Assembly: GCA_039621445.1 (NCBI GenBank)
Contig: CP154956.1
Span: 17,303,562-17,367,561, forward strand
Direction of reading: 5' to 3'
DNA length: 64,000 nt
Source of the DNA: Euglena gracilis
Lineage: Eukaryota; Euglenida; Euglenophyceae; Euglenales
This document shows positions 1-10,850 of this stretch, piece after piece; position 1 is the stretch's first letter, and every line of letters starts with the position of its first letter. The position numbers and the translations under genes were made by a program. Under the pieces are notes generated by a model that searched no databases, had not been told where the DNA came from, and worked only from the letters and a program-made list of their open reading frames with translations.

Positions 1-1640
1 AACCATTCCGCCCCAAAAATGCTGCAGAAAGGATGCACAGGTGTTAGCCCCATACCTTGCCCCCCCACAAAACGTTGGAGCATTCTTGGTCCCTCCTCAC
101 CCAACGCCAACTCCTTGGGCAGTGCCCAAGGAGCATTTCTGGACCCGTTTCAGCTTTCCCCAAGAGTTACCCCTTGGGCAGCCAGATGCATTATTTTCAT
201 ACTGTGACTGCATCCTTCCAAAAAGGTGAACAACAATATGGCATATTATGGCACAATATAGCATTTTTTGGGTTTCTGGCTGTGTCCGTAAATTAAATCA
301 GGGATGATAATTAAAAACAGATAATAAATTTAAGAAAAACATATGAGAAAATGATTGTTGTGGGAGGTGTGTCATAGTTGTGGGAGGAAGGGAGAAAACC
401 GATAAATGAACAAAAATTTTGGCGCACACAGTGAACCACAAAAAGGCCAAGTTGGTGACCAGATGGCTGTTTGCTCAGGGATACAAAAATACGTTTTGGG
501 GCACTTTTTTTGGCGGAAAAAAATGCATCAGAAAAGTTCTGGCGAAATGTGCCTGTGGAAGTTTTCTTAACCTTTGGAGGTCTCCAGTACCCTTGCTGGT
601 CTGGACCTGCTTGGAGGGGGAGAGGGTGGGGTGCAGAGAGAGGCACTCTCTCCCATCTGAACTCCGCCCTCAGGGTCTGCCGGATGAAAAAGAAGCCAAA
701 TCCCTCCTCCGTCTCTGCCAACCAAAACGCTGCTTACTGATCCTCTGGCGAGGCAGCATTTCAACACCTGGCCTGTCTTCAGTGGTCAATTCAGCACAGC
801 TCCATGAATGAAATATTTCAAAAAACCCAGTCACATGTGATGCCTCACAAAACAAGTCCAGACACCAAACCCTGTGTACCCCTGCCAGTTTTCTTTGTAA
901 ACGCAGCGAGGAGAGGGGGAAGAGAGGAGAGAGGGGTGTTCCAGAGAGGGACACATCCAGGGCGGGGAACCCCCAAAATCAGACCATGTGAAAACATTTT
1001 CCGAAAATTTTCTGGCGGTTCGCCGGAACCCAGACAGACCCGGGCTGTACAAGAAGGCCTGGTGGGGGGTCAACCCCACCCGGGAGGTGGGGGGGTGTTG
1101 GGGTCGACCCACCCACCAGCACCACTGAAGAAAAATTTTAATCGAAAAAATTTGCTCCCTGGCAATATGGGCAGGTCTGGTGGGGGTGGTCAGACACCCC
1201 ACACCCACCACCTAAAGGGGTTTACGTGAGCAAAAAAAAAGCTCTCAAAATGCTTTTTAAAATGCTTTATAGGAGTCGAAATGGGCGAATGGCCCGGGGA
1301 AATGATGATTCTGGACTGGAATCGGTGTTTCAGGTGAGCCTCATTCAATTCAATTCAATTCAATTTAGGGCTGGCCCACACCCTCCATTTGGGAGCAGCC
1401 CCGTGACGCGGCGTCGGAGTCCTCCGGGTCCACCCCAGCCAGCACGGCCACCTTCTTGCCGTTGAACGGCGGCAGGAACAGCCCCTCGTGCTGCTGGAGC
1501 GGCAGTGGGGCAAGGCAGCGAGACTTCATAAAAGGGGATGACAAAATAAAACCATGGGTGCAACATGCGCACCTTTGGTTGTGTGTGGCTGTGTGTGGCT
1601 GTGTGTGTCTGTGTTGTGTTCAGGCTTCTTTTTAAGACAC
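1..1640. other. Non-genic, no recognisable gene
   Basis: I see no coding exon here. Reading frames on both strands are short and conflict. Positions about 1040-1125 hold a G/C-rich block with GTCGACCCACCCACC-type words and their complements, which recurs near 57.1, 59.0-59.2 and 60.1-60.2 kb and so marks a dispersed repeat. Positions 1346-1364 carry a short (ATTCA)n run. Confidence 0.6.
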
Positions 1641-1668
1641 CCGGGGGTCCCCTTCCCTTGGGGGGGCC

Positions 1669-2075
1669 TCAATAGTTTAACCTGGGGGCGGGGTCCCACT
1701 TCTTCACCAACTCCAAAATTTCTGCTTTGCACCTCACTTCACATTTTCCCCATCCGATTCTATTTTGGGATTAGGCTTATATTTAGGAATTGGGTGATTC
1801 ATCCACTCTTCCAAAAAAAAAGTCACCTTTCTTCTTCACCAGAAAACCAGGAAATCACCACCCGCTGGTGGCTCATCACCTGCCACCAATCACTGATGGT
1901 CACCCCCCCCCCCTCAGGTCACGCATCGCTGCATCGCCCTTCATCCGAATTGAGGTTCTCAGTGGGAACCAAAAACCTTTCACATGGAGGAAACAAGCAC
2001 ATTCCAGCTGCCAAACACCTGCCAAGCACATTCCAGCTTGTGCAATGGGTAAAGAAAAATGTCATGATTTTGTTG
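1669..2075 (+). repeat. Repeat part A, copy 1
   Basis: This stretch is nearly identical, in the same orientation, to 5657-6060. It begins at AATAGTTTAA and ends at ATGATTTTGTTG. Open frames run through it but carry no recognisable domain. Beyond its right end the two loci differ: here the sequence continues into part B, whereas at 6060 it joins the inverted far end of B. Confidence 0.85.
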
Positions 2076-3124
2076 TGTTATCCGATCTTCTTTGCGATTG
2101 CATTCTTGCATTCTTGTCGCCAGCTGCATTTTTTTTTAATTGATGCTGCATACTTTTCACTGGCACTGCTGTTGGCAATGGCAACATCTATTGTGAACAA
2201 AATGCGGAAAATTACAGAAGTTGTCTCAAGGGCTGCAAATTCGCTTTCCTCGGGGTGTTCCCATTTGCTTCTCTTGCGCCTGATTAGGGCAATCTCATCA
2301 AAAAAAATTTTGGGCCACCATCTTCACCTACAAGTCCTAAATGGTAGGAATCCCTCAAAAAATCCTGTATCACCACGCATCACGCTGCATCCTTTCATGA
2401 GCGTGCACCATGTTTGCCAAATTTGTTGAGTGTAAAAAAAACACTTAAAATAAGAAATGAACACAACACCAAAGCACATATCTGCATTCAAAAATATGGG
2501 TTGAAGGGAGATGCAGGTCGAATCGGGGCGATGCAGGGAAATCCAATAAAGTTTTGCCATTGTTTTCGACGTGTTCAGCGATTTTGGCCACACTTGGCCA
2601 TCGTTGGCATTTCTGGCGGTCATTTTTTTGCCACTCTGGGCCATTTTGGTCGTTTTACGACCATTTTTGTTCACTGTTAGCGCATATTTCACCACTTTTA
2701 CCCATTATTTGTCCGTTTTTGGCCATTTTAAATCAACCTTCACTGCTTTTGGCCACCTTTGGCCCACTTGGGTCACTTTCAACCACTTTGTGTCGACAAT
2801 GACTAACGGACTGCCTAACTTTGGCCTAACCGCAACTCGATTCCAAAATTAACCGCAACCCTAACCCACGATAATAACAGCATTAACCCATAAACTGCCG
2901 CCGAAACCCCCATCAGCTTGCCCTAAAGAAAATGCACCCCCTCCCCCCAGGAAACCACTGGGCTCCCTGGGGGGGGGGGGGGGCAGCACCCACCCCCCAC
3001 CTTGTCCACCAACTCGACCCCCGACAAAGGGGGGGGGCATACGCTCCCCCCATCCTGCGACCCCCCGACCAGGGGCGGTCATACAACTAGGTGCCAAGAA
3101 CAGCCACCCACAAGCCCTGACCAA
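2076..3124 (+). repeat. Repeat part B, copy 1
   Basis: B is directly next to part A here. Its inverted copy lies at 6107-7159. It contains low-complexity GGCCATTTTGG-like text (about 2560-2770), an AACCCTAACCC stretch near 2856-2868 and C/G-rich runs from about 2935 to 3060. No convincing protein is encoded. Confidence 0.8.
2354..2495 (+). repeat. Flipped core Y, copy 1
   Basis: This 142-bp core starts CTCAAAAAATCC and ends GCATTCAAAAAT. At 6741-6883 the same core is present in the same (+) orientation although the B sequence on both sides there is inverted. Its orientation relative to B therefore differs between the two loci. Confidence 0.8.
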
Positions 3125-4733
3125 GGGGTCCCAGCCCGGGGGGGGCAAAGAATAGAGACGTTTCTGTTTCTCAGGGCATTTTCCAAAAATTTCCCACTGC
3201 TTCACGTCGAGACCCAAGCCTGAGCCTCTGGCCCGGGAGCCCCCTGCCCCCCCCCACAGGGGGCGTCCCGTGGGGGCCTCCCATGAACAGCCCCCCGGGG
3301 GGGTTCTTCCGAGTTCCAAAAAGAAGCCCAGTTTGTGTGTGCTGTGGTGCATGTGTACATGTGTGTGTGTGTGTGTGTGTGTGACATGTGCTCGCATGTG
3401 CGAATGCGTCTGTGTGCGTGTGTGGGTGGGTGGGTGTGGGTGTGTCTGTGTGCCTGTGTGGTGCATGTGTGCGTGCAGGTGTGTATGTTGTGTGCATGTG
3501 TGAATGTGTGTTTGTGTGTGTGTACGTGCTTGCATGCATGCAGCGTGATTCCTCCCTGCTGTCAAAAAAATTTGAAAGCTGGGTTGAGGAAACCCCGCTT
3601 TCCCAACAAAAAAAATGATTTCCTGCAGCTAAAAAAAAATAAAAAAATTAATAATAAAAAATTAATAAAAAATTTCAATATCATAAAGCTTCAAAATGTT
3701 GATTTGGCAATTGCACAGCAACCTGCCTTTGAGGTAAGAAACCAGATGAGAATTTCCTAAGAAATTTGGAGAAGACCAAGAAAACGGTGTGGAGCACACG
3801 GAGGCAAGATGCTGGCTAACAGGAGCAGTTTGCGGAGTAGGCTGGCCTTGAGACTGGCCAGGAATTGGGGCAAGGCTTGGCAGGAGCAGAAATCAGGAGC
3901 TGTCAGTCAGTTGTTTTCAGGGGTTTTGCATCAAGGAAATTAAAATATGCAATCAAAAAAAAGCAAAGAAAGCTGCAAACAAATGCGGAATTATGCAGCT
4001 TGGCTTTCAGTCAGAAGCTGCTCGGAATACACCCCTACACCACACACACATTCTGTTGTTCACCTAAGTGTTTAAGAAGTGCATGATCATCGACAGGGTC
4101 AATTTTTGGCACATTGTACCTGGAAATTGATGAACAAAGAAAATAACACAAATAAAACAAAAAAACCCAAAATTTGCACAATTGTATTCCTTCTCCCATT
4201 TATGAAAATTCAAAATGTGGCTCTTGTTCTCTATGTACAACTGCCAACAAGCAGGGGTTCAGTTCGGGATCTTTACTCGCATCTCACAGGCCCGCCCTAT
4301 GCCCAAATATTCAATTTCAAATTCAAAAAAACAATCAAACTTTTGAGACATTTTCACAATTTGGCATGGCCTGCAATTCTTTGGTCCGGTGGTGTGAACT
4401 CCACGAGGCAAGGGCCAACTTCAATGTGTAGTCTAATTTCTTGGATTCTTGCAGAATATCAGCAGCCAGGTCTTATTGTGGGTGGGGGGTCTTTTGGAGG
4501 GGTCCGCAAAGAAGCCTGGTCTAGGTCCCACTCGCGACTTGGAACCCAGCCTTGGGCGGCGGTGTGGGGTATTGCGGGGCTGGCGGTGGGGCAAAGGGGG
4601 CTGGGGGGTACGGTGCCGGGGCCAGGGTCGATGGGGGCGGCCCAGGGGGATGGGCTGGCAGAGAGCTCCCCGCCTGGGCGGGTGCGGTCGCTGACCTGCC
4701 AAGGAAGCATTTTGTGCCCCAAGAGAGACATTC
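3125..4733. other. Non-genic with a GT-rich microsatellite
   Basis: Positions about 3331-3545 are a GT-rich simple repeat with a clean (GT)n core near 3359-3382. The rest is A-rich or G-rich unique sequence with no recognisable exon. The long frames through 3171-3565 exist only because the dinucleotide repeat lacks stops. Confidence 0.7.
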
Positions 4734-5072
4734 ATGCATACATACATACATACATACATACATACATGCATGCATGCATACATACATGCATGCATGCATA
4801 CATACATACATACATACATACATACATACATACATACATACGTACGTACGTACATACATACATACATACATACATACATACATACATACACACATGCATA
4901 CATACGTACATACATCATACATACATACATACATACATACATACATACATACAACATACATACATACATACATACATACATACATACATACATACATACA
5001 TACATACATACATACATACATACATACATACATACATACATACATACATACATACATACATACATACATACT
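4734..5072. repeat. (TACA)n tetranucleotide microsatellite
   Basis: About 340 bp of CATA/TACA units with a few CATG and CGTA variants. All frames are open because the unit has no stop, which gives artificial Tyr-Ile-His-Thr and Met-Tyr-Val-Cys proteins. Confidence 0.97.
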
Positions 5073-5656
5073 TGTCGCGGAACGTGAACCACTGAGGAGG
5101 AATGCCGCAACACATAAATGAGGGGTGTGGGTACGGGGGTTCTTTTGGATTTCTTCCACTGTGGGGGGCTCACTCCTGGGGTTTTCCATGAAACATACAT
5201 GCATATGGCAGCTCTAAAGCAGGCTGTTTGGCCTAAATTCGGCGAATTTGGACGAAATTTAGGCCTAAAAATTAGGCCTAATTTTTGGCCTGATTTCGGC
5301 CTAACCTTTATTCCTAAACTAAGTGAACTCCTCCTCCTGGGGATTGGCAAAGGATTTTGCGCATATATGTGCAATGACACATATATTTGTTTATTATGCA
5401 TATAACTCTAATCTGTATGTGCAATTCACATAAAGGAAGTCTTTGCATATATATGCATATGTGTATGTCTGTATATGTCTTTATGTGTATATGTGTTTTT
5501 GTTAAGCACACACACATGCATATGTGTATATATGGATATGTGTGTGTGTATATGGATATATAATAATAATATGTATACCCTTTTATGTAATGTTTTTATT
5601 ATGTGTGTGTATATATTGTGTATATGGCAGCCCTAATCTTCTGCCCTGGGAGGGCC
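5073..5656. other. Non-genic, AT-rich with TATATG runs
   Basis: Positions 5221-5310 hold degenerate AGGCCTAAATT-type repeats. Positions 5360-5625 are rich in TATATG/GTGTAT. I see no gene. Confidence 0.6.
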
Positions 5657-6060
5657 ACAATAGTTTAATCTGGGGGCGGGGTCCCACTTCTTCACCAACT
5701 CCAAAATTTCTGCTTTGCACCTCACTTCACATTTTCCCCATCCGATTCTATTTTGGGATTAGGCTTATGTTTAGGAATTGGGTAATTCATCCACTCTTCC
5801 AAAAAAAGTCACCTTTCTTCTTCACCAGAAAACCAGGAAATCACCACCCGCTGGTGGCTCATCACCTGCCACCAAGCACTGATGGTCACCCCCCCCCTCA
5901 GGTCACGCATCGCTGCATCGCCCTTCATCTGCATTGAGGTTCTCAGTGGGAACCAAAAACCTTTCACATGGAGGAAACAAGCACATTCCAGCTGCCAAAC
6001 ACCTGCCAAGCACATTCCAGCTTGTGCAATGGGTAAAAGAAAAATGTCATGATTTTGTTG
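5657..6060 (+). repeat. Repeat part A, copy 2
   Basis: Direct copy of 1669-2075 with only scattered differences. The homology to the first locus stops at TTTTGTTG and the sequence then joins the inverted far end of part B. Confidence 0.85.
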
Positions 6061-6106
6061 CACTGCCGACCACCGGTTGCAGGTAAGGCGGTGTGTACGA
6101 CCACCC

Positions 6107-7159
6107 CCTAGTCAGGGCTTGTGGGTGGCTGTTCTTGGCACATAGTCATATGACCGCCCTTGGTCGGGGGGTTGCAGGATGGGGGGAGCGTATGCCCCCC
6201 CCCCCTTTGTCGGGGGTCGAGTTGGTGGACAAGGTGGGGGGTGGGTGCTGGTGCCCCCCTGGGAGCCCAGTGGTTTCCTGGGGGGAGGGGGTGCATTTTC
6301 TTTAGGGCAAGCTGATGGGGGTTTCGGCGGCAGTTTATGGGTTAATGCTGTTATTATCGTGGGTTAGGGTTGCGGTTAATTTTGGAATCGAGTTGGGGTT
6401 AGGCCAAAGTTAGGCAGTCCGTTAGTCATTGTCGATGCAAAGTGGTTGAAAGTGACCCAAGTGGGCCAAAGGTGGCCAAAAGCAGTGAAGGTTGATTTAA
6501 AATGGCCAAAAACGGACAAATAATGGATAAAAGTGGTGAAATATGCGCTAACAGTGAACAAAAATGGTCGTAAAACGACCAAAATGGCCCAGAGTGGCAA
6601 AAAAATGACGGCCAGAAATGCCAACAATGGCCAAGTGTGGCCAAAATCGCTGAACATGTCGAAAACAATGGCAAATCTTTATTAGATTTCCCTGCATCGC
6701 CCCGCATCGACCTGCATCTCCCTTCAACCCCATCTTGTGCCTCAAAAAATCCTGTATCACCACGCATCACGCTGCATCCTTTCATGAGCGTGCACTATGT
6801 TTGCCAAATTTGTTGAGTGTAAAAAAAAACACTTAAAATAAGAAATGAACACAACACCAAAGCACATATCTGCATTCAAAAATGGGCGTACCATTTAGGA
6901 CTTGTAGGTGAAGATGGTGGCCCAAAATTTTTTTTGATGAGATTGCCCTAATCAGGCGCAAGAGAAGCAAATGGGAACACCCCGAGGAAAGCGAATTTGC
7001 AGCCCTTGAGACAACTTCTGTAATTTTCCGCATTTTGTTCACAATAGATGTTGCCATTGCCAACAGCAGTGCCAGTGAAAAGCATGCAGCATCAATTAAA
7101 AAAAAATGCAGCTGGCGACAAGAATGCAAGAATGCAATCGCAATGAAGATCGGATAACA
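6107..7159 (-). repeat. Repeat part B, copy 2 (inverted)
   Basis: Reverse complement of 2076-3124 except for the core at 6741-6883. Its right end, CGGATAACA, is the complement of the first bases of B at 2076. Both junctions lie near GGTCGGTGG / CCGACCACC words (6066-6075 and 7160-7169), which may mark the rearrangement points. Confidence 0.8.
6741..6883 (+). repeat. Flipped core Y, copy 2
   Basis: Same core as 2354-2495 in the same orientation relative to the window, with one extra A in the A-run. It lies inside an otherwise inverted copy of B. Confidence 0.8.
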
Positions 7160-8208
7160 CGGTCGGTGGAAAGGATAGGGAGGGGTAGTTTTTGGCTGCT
7201 GGATTTATTTGGGAGGGGGGAGTCTCAAGAGGGATCGAGGGGGTAATTTGTGGGTGTCAGGTTACCAACAAAAAAAATTATGCACATGCAAACACATTGG
7301 CACACCAGCTTCCAGAACTAGCTGCTGAAACAGAGGGCTGCCGCACAGACATCCTCTTTTTCATCTTTCGACCAGTTGAAAAATTCTCAGTCAAACAAAA
7401 TCTCTTCACGTTATATGCCACTGGTTGTAGTTGTCTTCAGAGGTGGCCTGGCTGTCCCGGAGAGGAGAACATGTGGGCTGCCTCCGGATCATGAGCAGGT
7501 GGCCAAGTACTTCCCCATGAGGCAGGCAACGGTGTGATGGGGGCCCCAAATTGCATGGATGCTGCGAGGAGAGAGGAAACGAAACGCAACAAATCGAGCG
7601 ACGGAGCAGTGCAAGACCAAAGAGATCCACACTGGATGATATTGAATGGCTTGTGGCCAGGCTTCTTTTAAGACCACTGGAGGGGGTCCCCCAACCTACC
7701 AAGGGCGGCGCAGGACCCCCCCCCAAAATCGGAACTTCTAAAGGCCTTTCCCAAAAAATTTCCAACACTTCTGCGATGGACCGACCCCATACCCAGCTGG
7801 TGTGGGAAACCCAGGGTCCAGCCCTGGACCCCCCCCCCCAAGGGGGAACGTCTTCCGAGTTTTAAAAAACCACTTGTGACCACAATCAATGATCATCCTT
7901 GTGTCAGGGATAAAACCAGTGGGAGGGCGTGTCAAAACCAAAAAAAAAAGAGTCATGAACCCGGGGGATAACTAACTCAGCACAGGCATGGTGCTTGACT
8001 GAGCACACTTGGTTGAAAAGGGGACAAGACAGATGCAACTCCCCCGTACGATACCTGAGGAAGAAATGAAATTGAGTACCTTGGGTTCCGAAATTGCGAC
8101 ACAAATTGACAACCAATAGTGATGCTTTCTTCTCAGGTGAAATGTATTTATGCACGTTGCTGTTGTTATTGCTGTTGTTGCTATTTATTGTTTTCAAATA
8201 TTATTATA
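7160..8208. other. Non-genic
   Basis: No recognisable coding exon or known element. C-rich and G-rich blocks occur at 7690-7730 and 7830-7855, and a (TTG)n-like stretch lies just before the TA-flanked element that starts at 8209. Confidence 0.5.
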
Positions 8209-8501
8209 ACCCCCCAAACTTAGACGGCCGGGAATGCACTTTTCTTGTTGAGTCACAAAATTCTGGCAGTTTTAGTGAAAATGCGCATCCGCGGATCGGG
8301 ATCGAAGGTAGTTTGGCTTAGACGGCCGGGAATGCACTTTTCATTTTTGGTGGTTTTTTGCGGACCTGCGCATTCTTTTGTAACCAAGTGTGTCGCCTTC
8401 ACTTGACAGGGCGGCGCACCCGTCAAGTGAAACCCCTGGTACCAAAATTGGTACCGGTTTATCATTTGGACACTCGAAGTCGGGGTCCAGGGGGGGGGGG
8501 T
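8209..8501. mobile_element. Possible TA-flanked poly-C/poly-G element
   Basis: TA at 8207-8208 is followed by ACCCCCC. The other end is a G run ending GGGGT followed by TA (8502-8503). Inside, CTTAGACGGCCGGGAATGCA occurs twice (from about 8220 and 8318). The ends share only the C/G run, so this is one of the weaker members of the group. Confidence 0.45.
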
Positions 8502-8529
8502 TATTACAGCTAACGCCCGTATTCTTGAG

Positions 8530-8690
8530 TCAAGAATGACAAAATCTTTGACATGAATTTAACTCAATTTTTGAAATTTTTTGACAAGATCTTTGGAATT
8601 TTTTGACAAAATTTTAGGAAGATTTTGACCAATTCCAGAAATATTTTGACAAATTTTTGAAGCGTTCTGGACAAAATCTTTGATCCATTG
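8530..8690 (+). repeat. TTTTTGACAAAATTTTTGAA degenerate minisatellite
   Basis: Several degenerate units of about 20-25 bp with the core TTTTGACAAA. The same motif runs in the opposite orientation at 9575-9770, so the two arrays form an imperfect inverted pair around the hAT-like element. Relatives occur near 21.7, 23.2 and 50.7-50.9 kb. Confidence 0.7.
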
Positions 8691-9102
8691 TGGGCGCGAT
8701 TTTTGGGCATCCGCATTTTCCTGGGGGGGACATTTGTCACTGGTGGAATGGGAGGAAGAGTCACGTTCATTGTGCTACAGGATGTTAATCTTAAAATAGA
8801 CTACACCAACAAAGAATGTGAAATGGTGGATGGAACTGATGAAAGTGGAATGCCTCCTCCCTCTTCTACAGATGCGCGGTCAAAAAGGGCCATTTTTAGG
8901 GACTCAAATCGACCGAAAATGCCATTTCAAGCACTTTTTGGTAAAATTTGGTCAAAAATGCTAAACTTTTTCAGTGTGAAGCGCCGGGAAAAAAATTTTG
9001 ACCTTTTGGGGGGGATGGTAAGTGAGGGGGAGCAATCCCTAGCTCCATTGACAATAAACAAACAGTTCCCCAAATGAGGAGAGTATGTGGGCAGGTACGC
9101 TC

Positions 9103-9505
9103 CAGGTATTTGCTTAAGGACCGGGGGGGGGGGGGGTACTGGCTAGCCAATCGGCTAGACACTGGAAAAAGTGGACTAGCAAGACCCTCCCTCCCCCGGG
9201 GGGGGGGGGGGTCCGGGGTCCCCCGGACTGGAAAAATGAGGTTTTTAACAGGTTTTTGGCTGATTTTGTTCCAAAAAAAATTCCAAAAATGGCCAAAAAC
9301 GGGCATTTTTGGCCATTTTGGGGGTCCCAAAAAAATTTCCGCCACTTCGCGCCGGTCTCTGGAAGAAAAATTTCCACTAGCTAGCCCTGCTAGCAGACCC
9401 CCCGGGGGGGGGGTCTGCTAGAAAACCCACTAGCCAAATTTGGACTAGCTGCAGTCCAGCCCCCCCCCCGGGGGGGGGTACTGCAATCCCTTAAGCAAAT
9501 GCCTG
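9103..9505. mobile_element. hAT-like non-autonomous element, 403 bp
   Basis: The left end reads CAGGTATTTGCTTAAGG and the right end CCTTAAGCAAATGCCTG, a 17-bp terminal inverted repeat with one mismatch. The 8-bp sequence GTACGCTC lies directly outside both ends (9095-9102 and 9506-9513). An 8-bp target duplication and a CAGG start are typical of the hAT superfamily. No transposase frame is present, so it would depend on a helper. The interior is rich in G/C runs and CTAGCC words and is strongly foldback. Confidence 0.85.
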
Positions 9506-9574
9506 GTACGCTCAGATGAGGCATCCTGCGGGACAGACAATGGTCATACAATGACATGGAAATGCACCAAAAAT

Positions 9575-9770
9575 TTGTCAAAAATTCTCAAAGATTTTGT
9601 CAAATTTGTTTGAAAGATTTTGTCAAAACATTTCAAAGATTTTGTCAAAGTATTTCAAAAATTGCGCACAGAAACGTCCAAAAACCTTGTCAAAACATTT
9701 CCTGAATACCGTCAAAATATTTCAAAAGCTTTGTCAAAAAGTTTCAAGAATGTGTCAAAACGTTTCAAAA
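9575..9770 (-). repeat. Inverted TTTGACAAA minisatellite array
   Basis: At least seven degenerate units with the core AAAGATTTTGTCAAA, the complement of the array at 8530-8690. Confidence 0.7.
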
Positions 9771-10033
9771 AATAGGGGCGCCGGCTGTATTTGGGGAGGG
9801 TTTATAATTTGGGCAAAATTTCGAAATCAAAAATCCACCCAAAAACTCCTCTACAGGCTCCAATGGTACGTTGGGGGGGGGGCATTTTTTGAAAATTGGT
9901 GCTTTTTTGACATATTTTCTGCACCAATTTCATCCAGTTTTGTGATTCTTCGCAACATTTCTGCTCTTTGTTTCTGTGCCTTCACAGCTGCCAGAAGGGG
10001 GGGTTTATGATTTGGGCGCGAAATGGGTCCTCA

Positions 10034-10076
10034 GGGGGGGGGGTTATTATTTGGGGGGGGTTATTATTTGGGGGGG
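10034..10076. repeat. Poly-G/'TTATTATTT' word array
   Basis: G run, TTATTATTT, G run, TTATTATTT, G run, then TTACTTTAC. This matches the terminal structure of the TA-flanked element at 59545-59977 (CCCCCC-AAATAATA words), so it is probably the end of a related copy. I could not find its other end. Confidence 0.5.
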
Positions 10077-10083
10077 TTACTTT

Positions 10084-10490
10084 ACCATGGGAAACCATGA
10101 TTTGACCCCAAAACTGGAAACCGATCGGGGGTTCCCGTTATGTTCCCCGGGATAGCTACTTTGATGTGCCGGCCGGATTAGTGCCTACGGTTGTGAAAAA
10201 CATGCGGATGTCAAAAAACTATCCAGATATCGACAGTTTTGGAGGGGTGGAAGAGGGCCCCAAATGGCAGTACAACCTGTTCCCCTTACATGGCCCCATG
10301 GGAAACCATGATTTGACCCCAAAACTGGAAACCGATCGGGGGTTCCCGTTATGTTCCCCGGGATAGCTACTTTGATGTGCCGGCCGGATTAGTGCTTACG
10401 GGTGTGAAAAACGTGCGGATGTCAAAAAACTATCCAGATATCGACAGTTTTGGAGGGGTGGAAGAGGGCCCCAAATGGCAGTACAATATG
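10084..10490 (+). repeat. Tandem duplication of a dispersed repeat (about 210 bp)
   Basis: Two nearly identical units begin ATGGGAAACCATGATTTGAC at about 10088 and 10299. A diverged third copy lies at 63739-63930 (ACTGGAAAACGATTAGGGG through GGAGGGGTGGAAGATGACCC). The family is therefore dispersed over at least 53 kb. No protein is evident. Confidence 0.85.
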
Positions 10491-10495
10491 TGTAT

Positions 10496-10850
10496 ACAGA
10501 CTTTCATTTAGTGCGCCACGGCGAAGTTTGCTGTGGCACAATTTTTTTTTCCGTGGCGCACACGGCGCACAATCGAATTTTTGCCGCGGCACACCCACGG
10601 TGCACCTGAAACGTGCCCAAGGCGCACCAATGACGTTCCCGCAGCACATGCTTTTTTGTCGCAGCGTCCTCTTATATAATAATATATAATATACACACAG
10701 ACTTTCATTTAGTGCGCCGCGTAATTTTTTTTTCTCTGCGCCGCGTGCGCCGCGGCACCGGAAATTTTGTGACCACGTGTGCCGCGGAAGATTTCTTTCT
10801 GTGCGTTGCATGCGCCGCGGCAGCCCCACGTGCGCCACGGCATGGCCATC
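10496..10850. repeat. GCGCCGCGGCA-rich duplicated block
   Basis: ACAGACTTTCATTTAGTGCG occurs at about 10497 and 10698 and starts two related units of about 200 bp. Both contain many variants of the GC palindrome-like word TGCGCCGCGGCAC. Long overlapping frames here are by-products of the repeat. Confidence 0.7.

Noticed and set aside
4433-5401. 322-codon minus-strand frame and matching + frames
   Set aside because: They exist only because the TACA microsatellite has no stop codon in any frame.
8779-8873. Exon-like stretch (DVNLKIDYTNKECEMVDGTD)
   Set aside because: It has an acceptor-like GTGCTACAG, but no donor, no neighbours and no recognised family.
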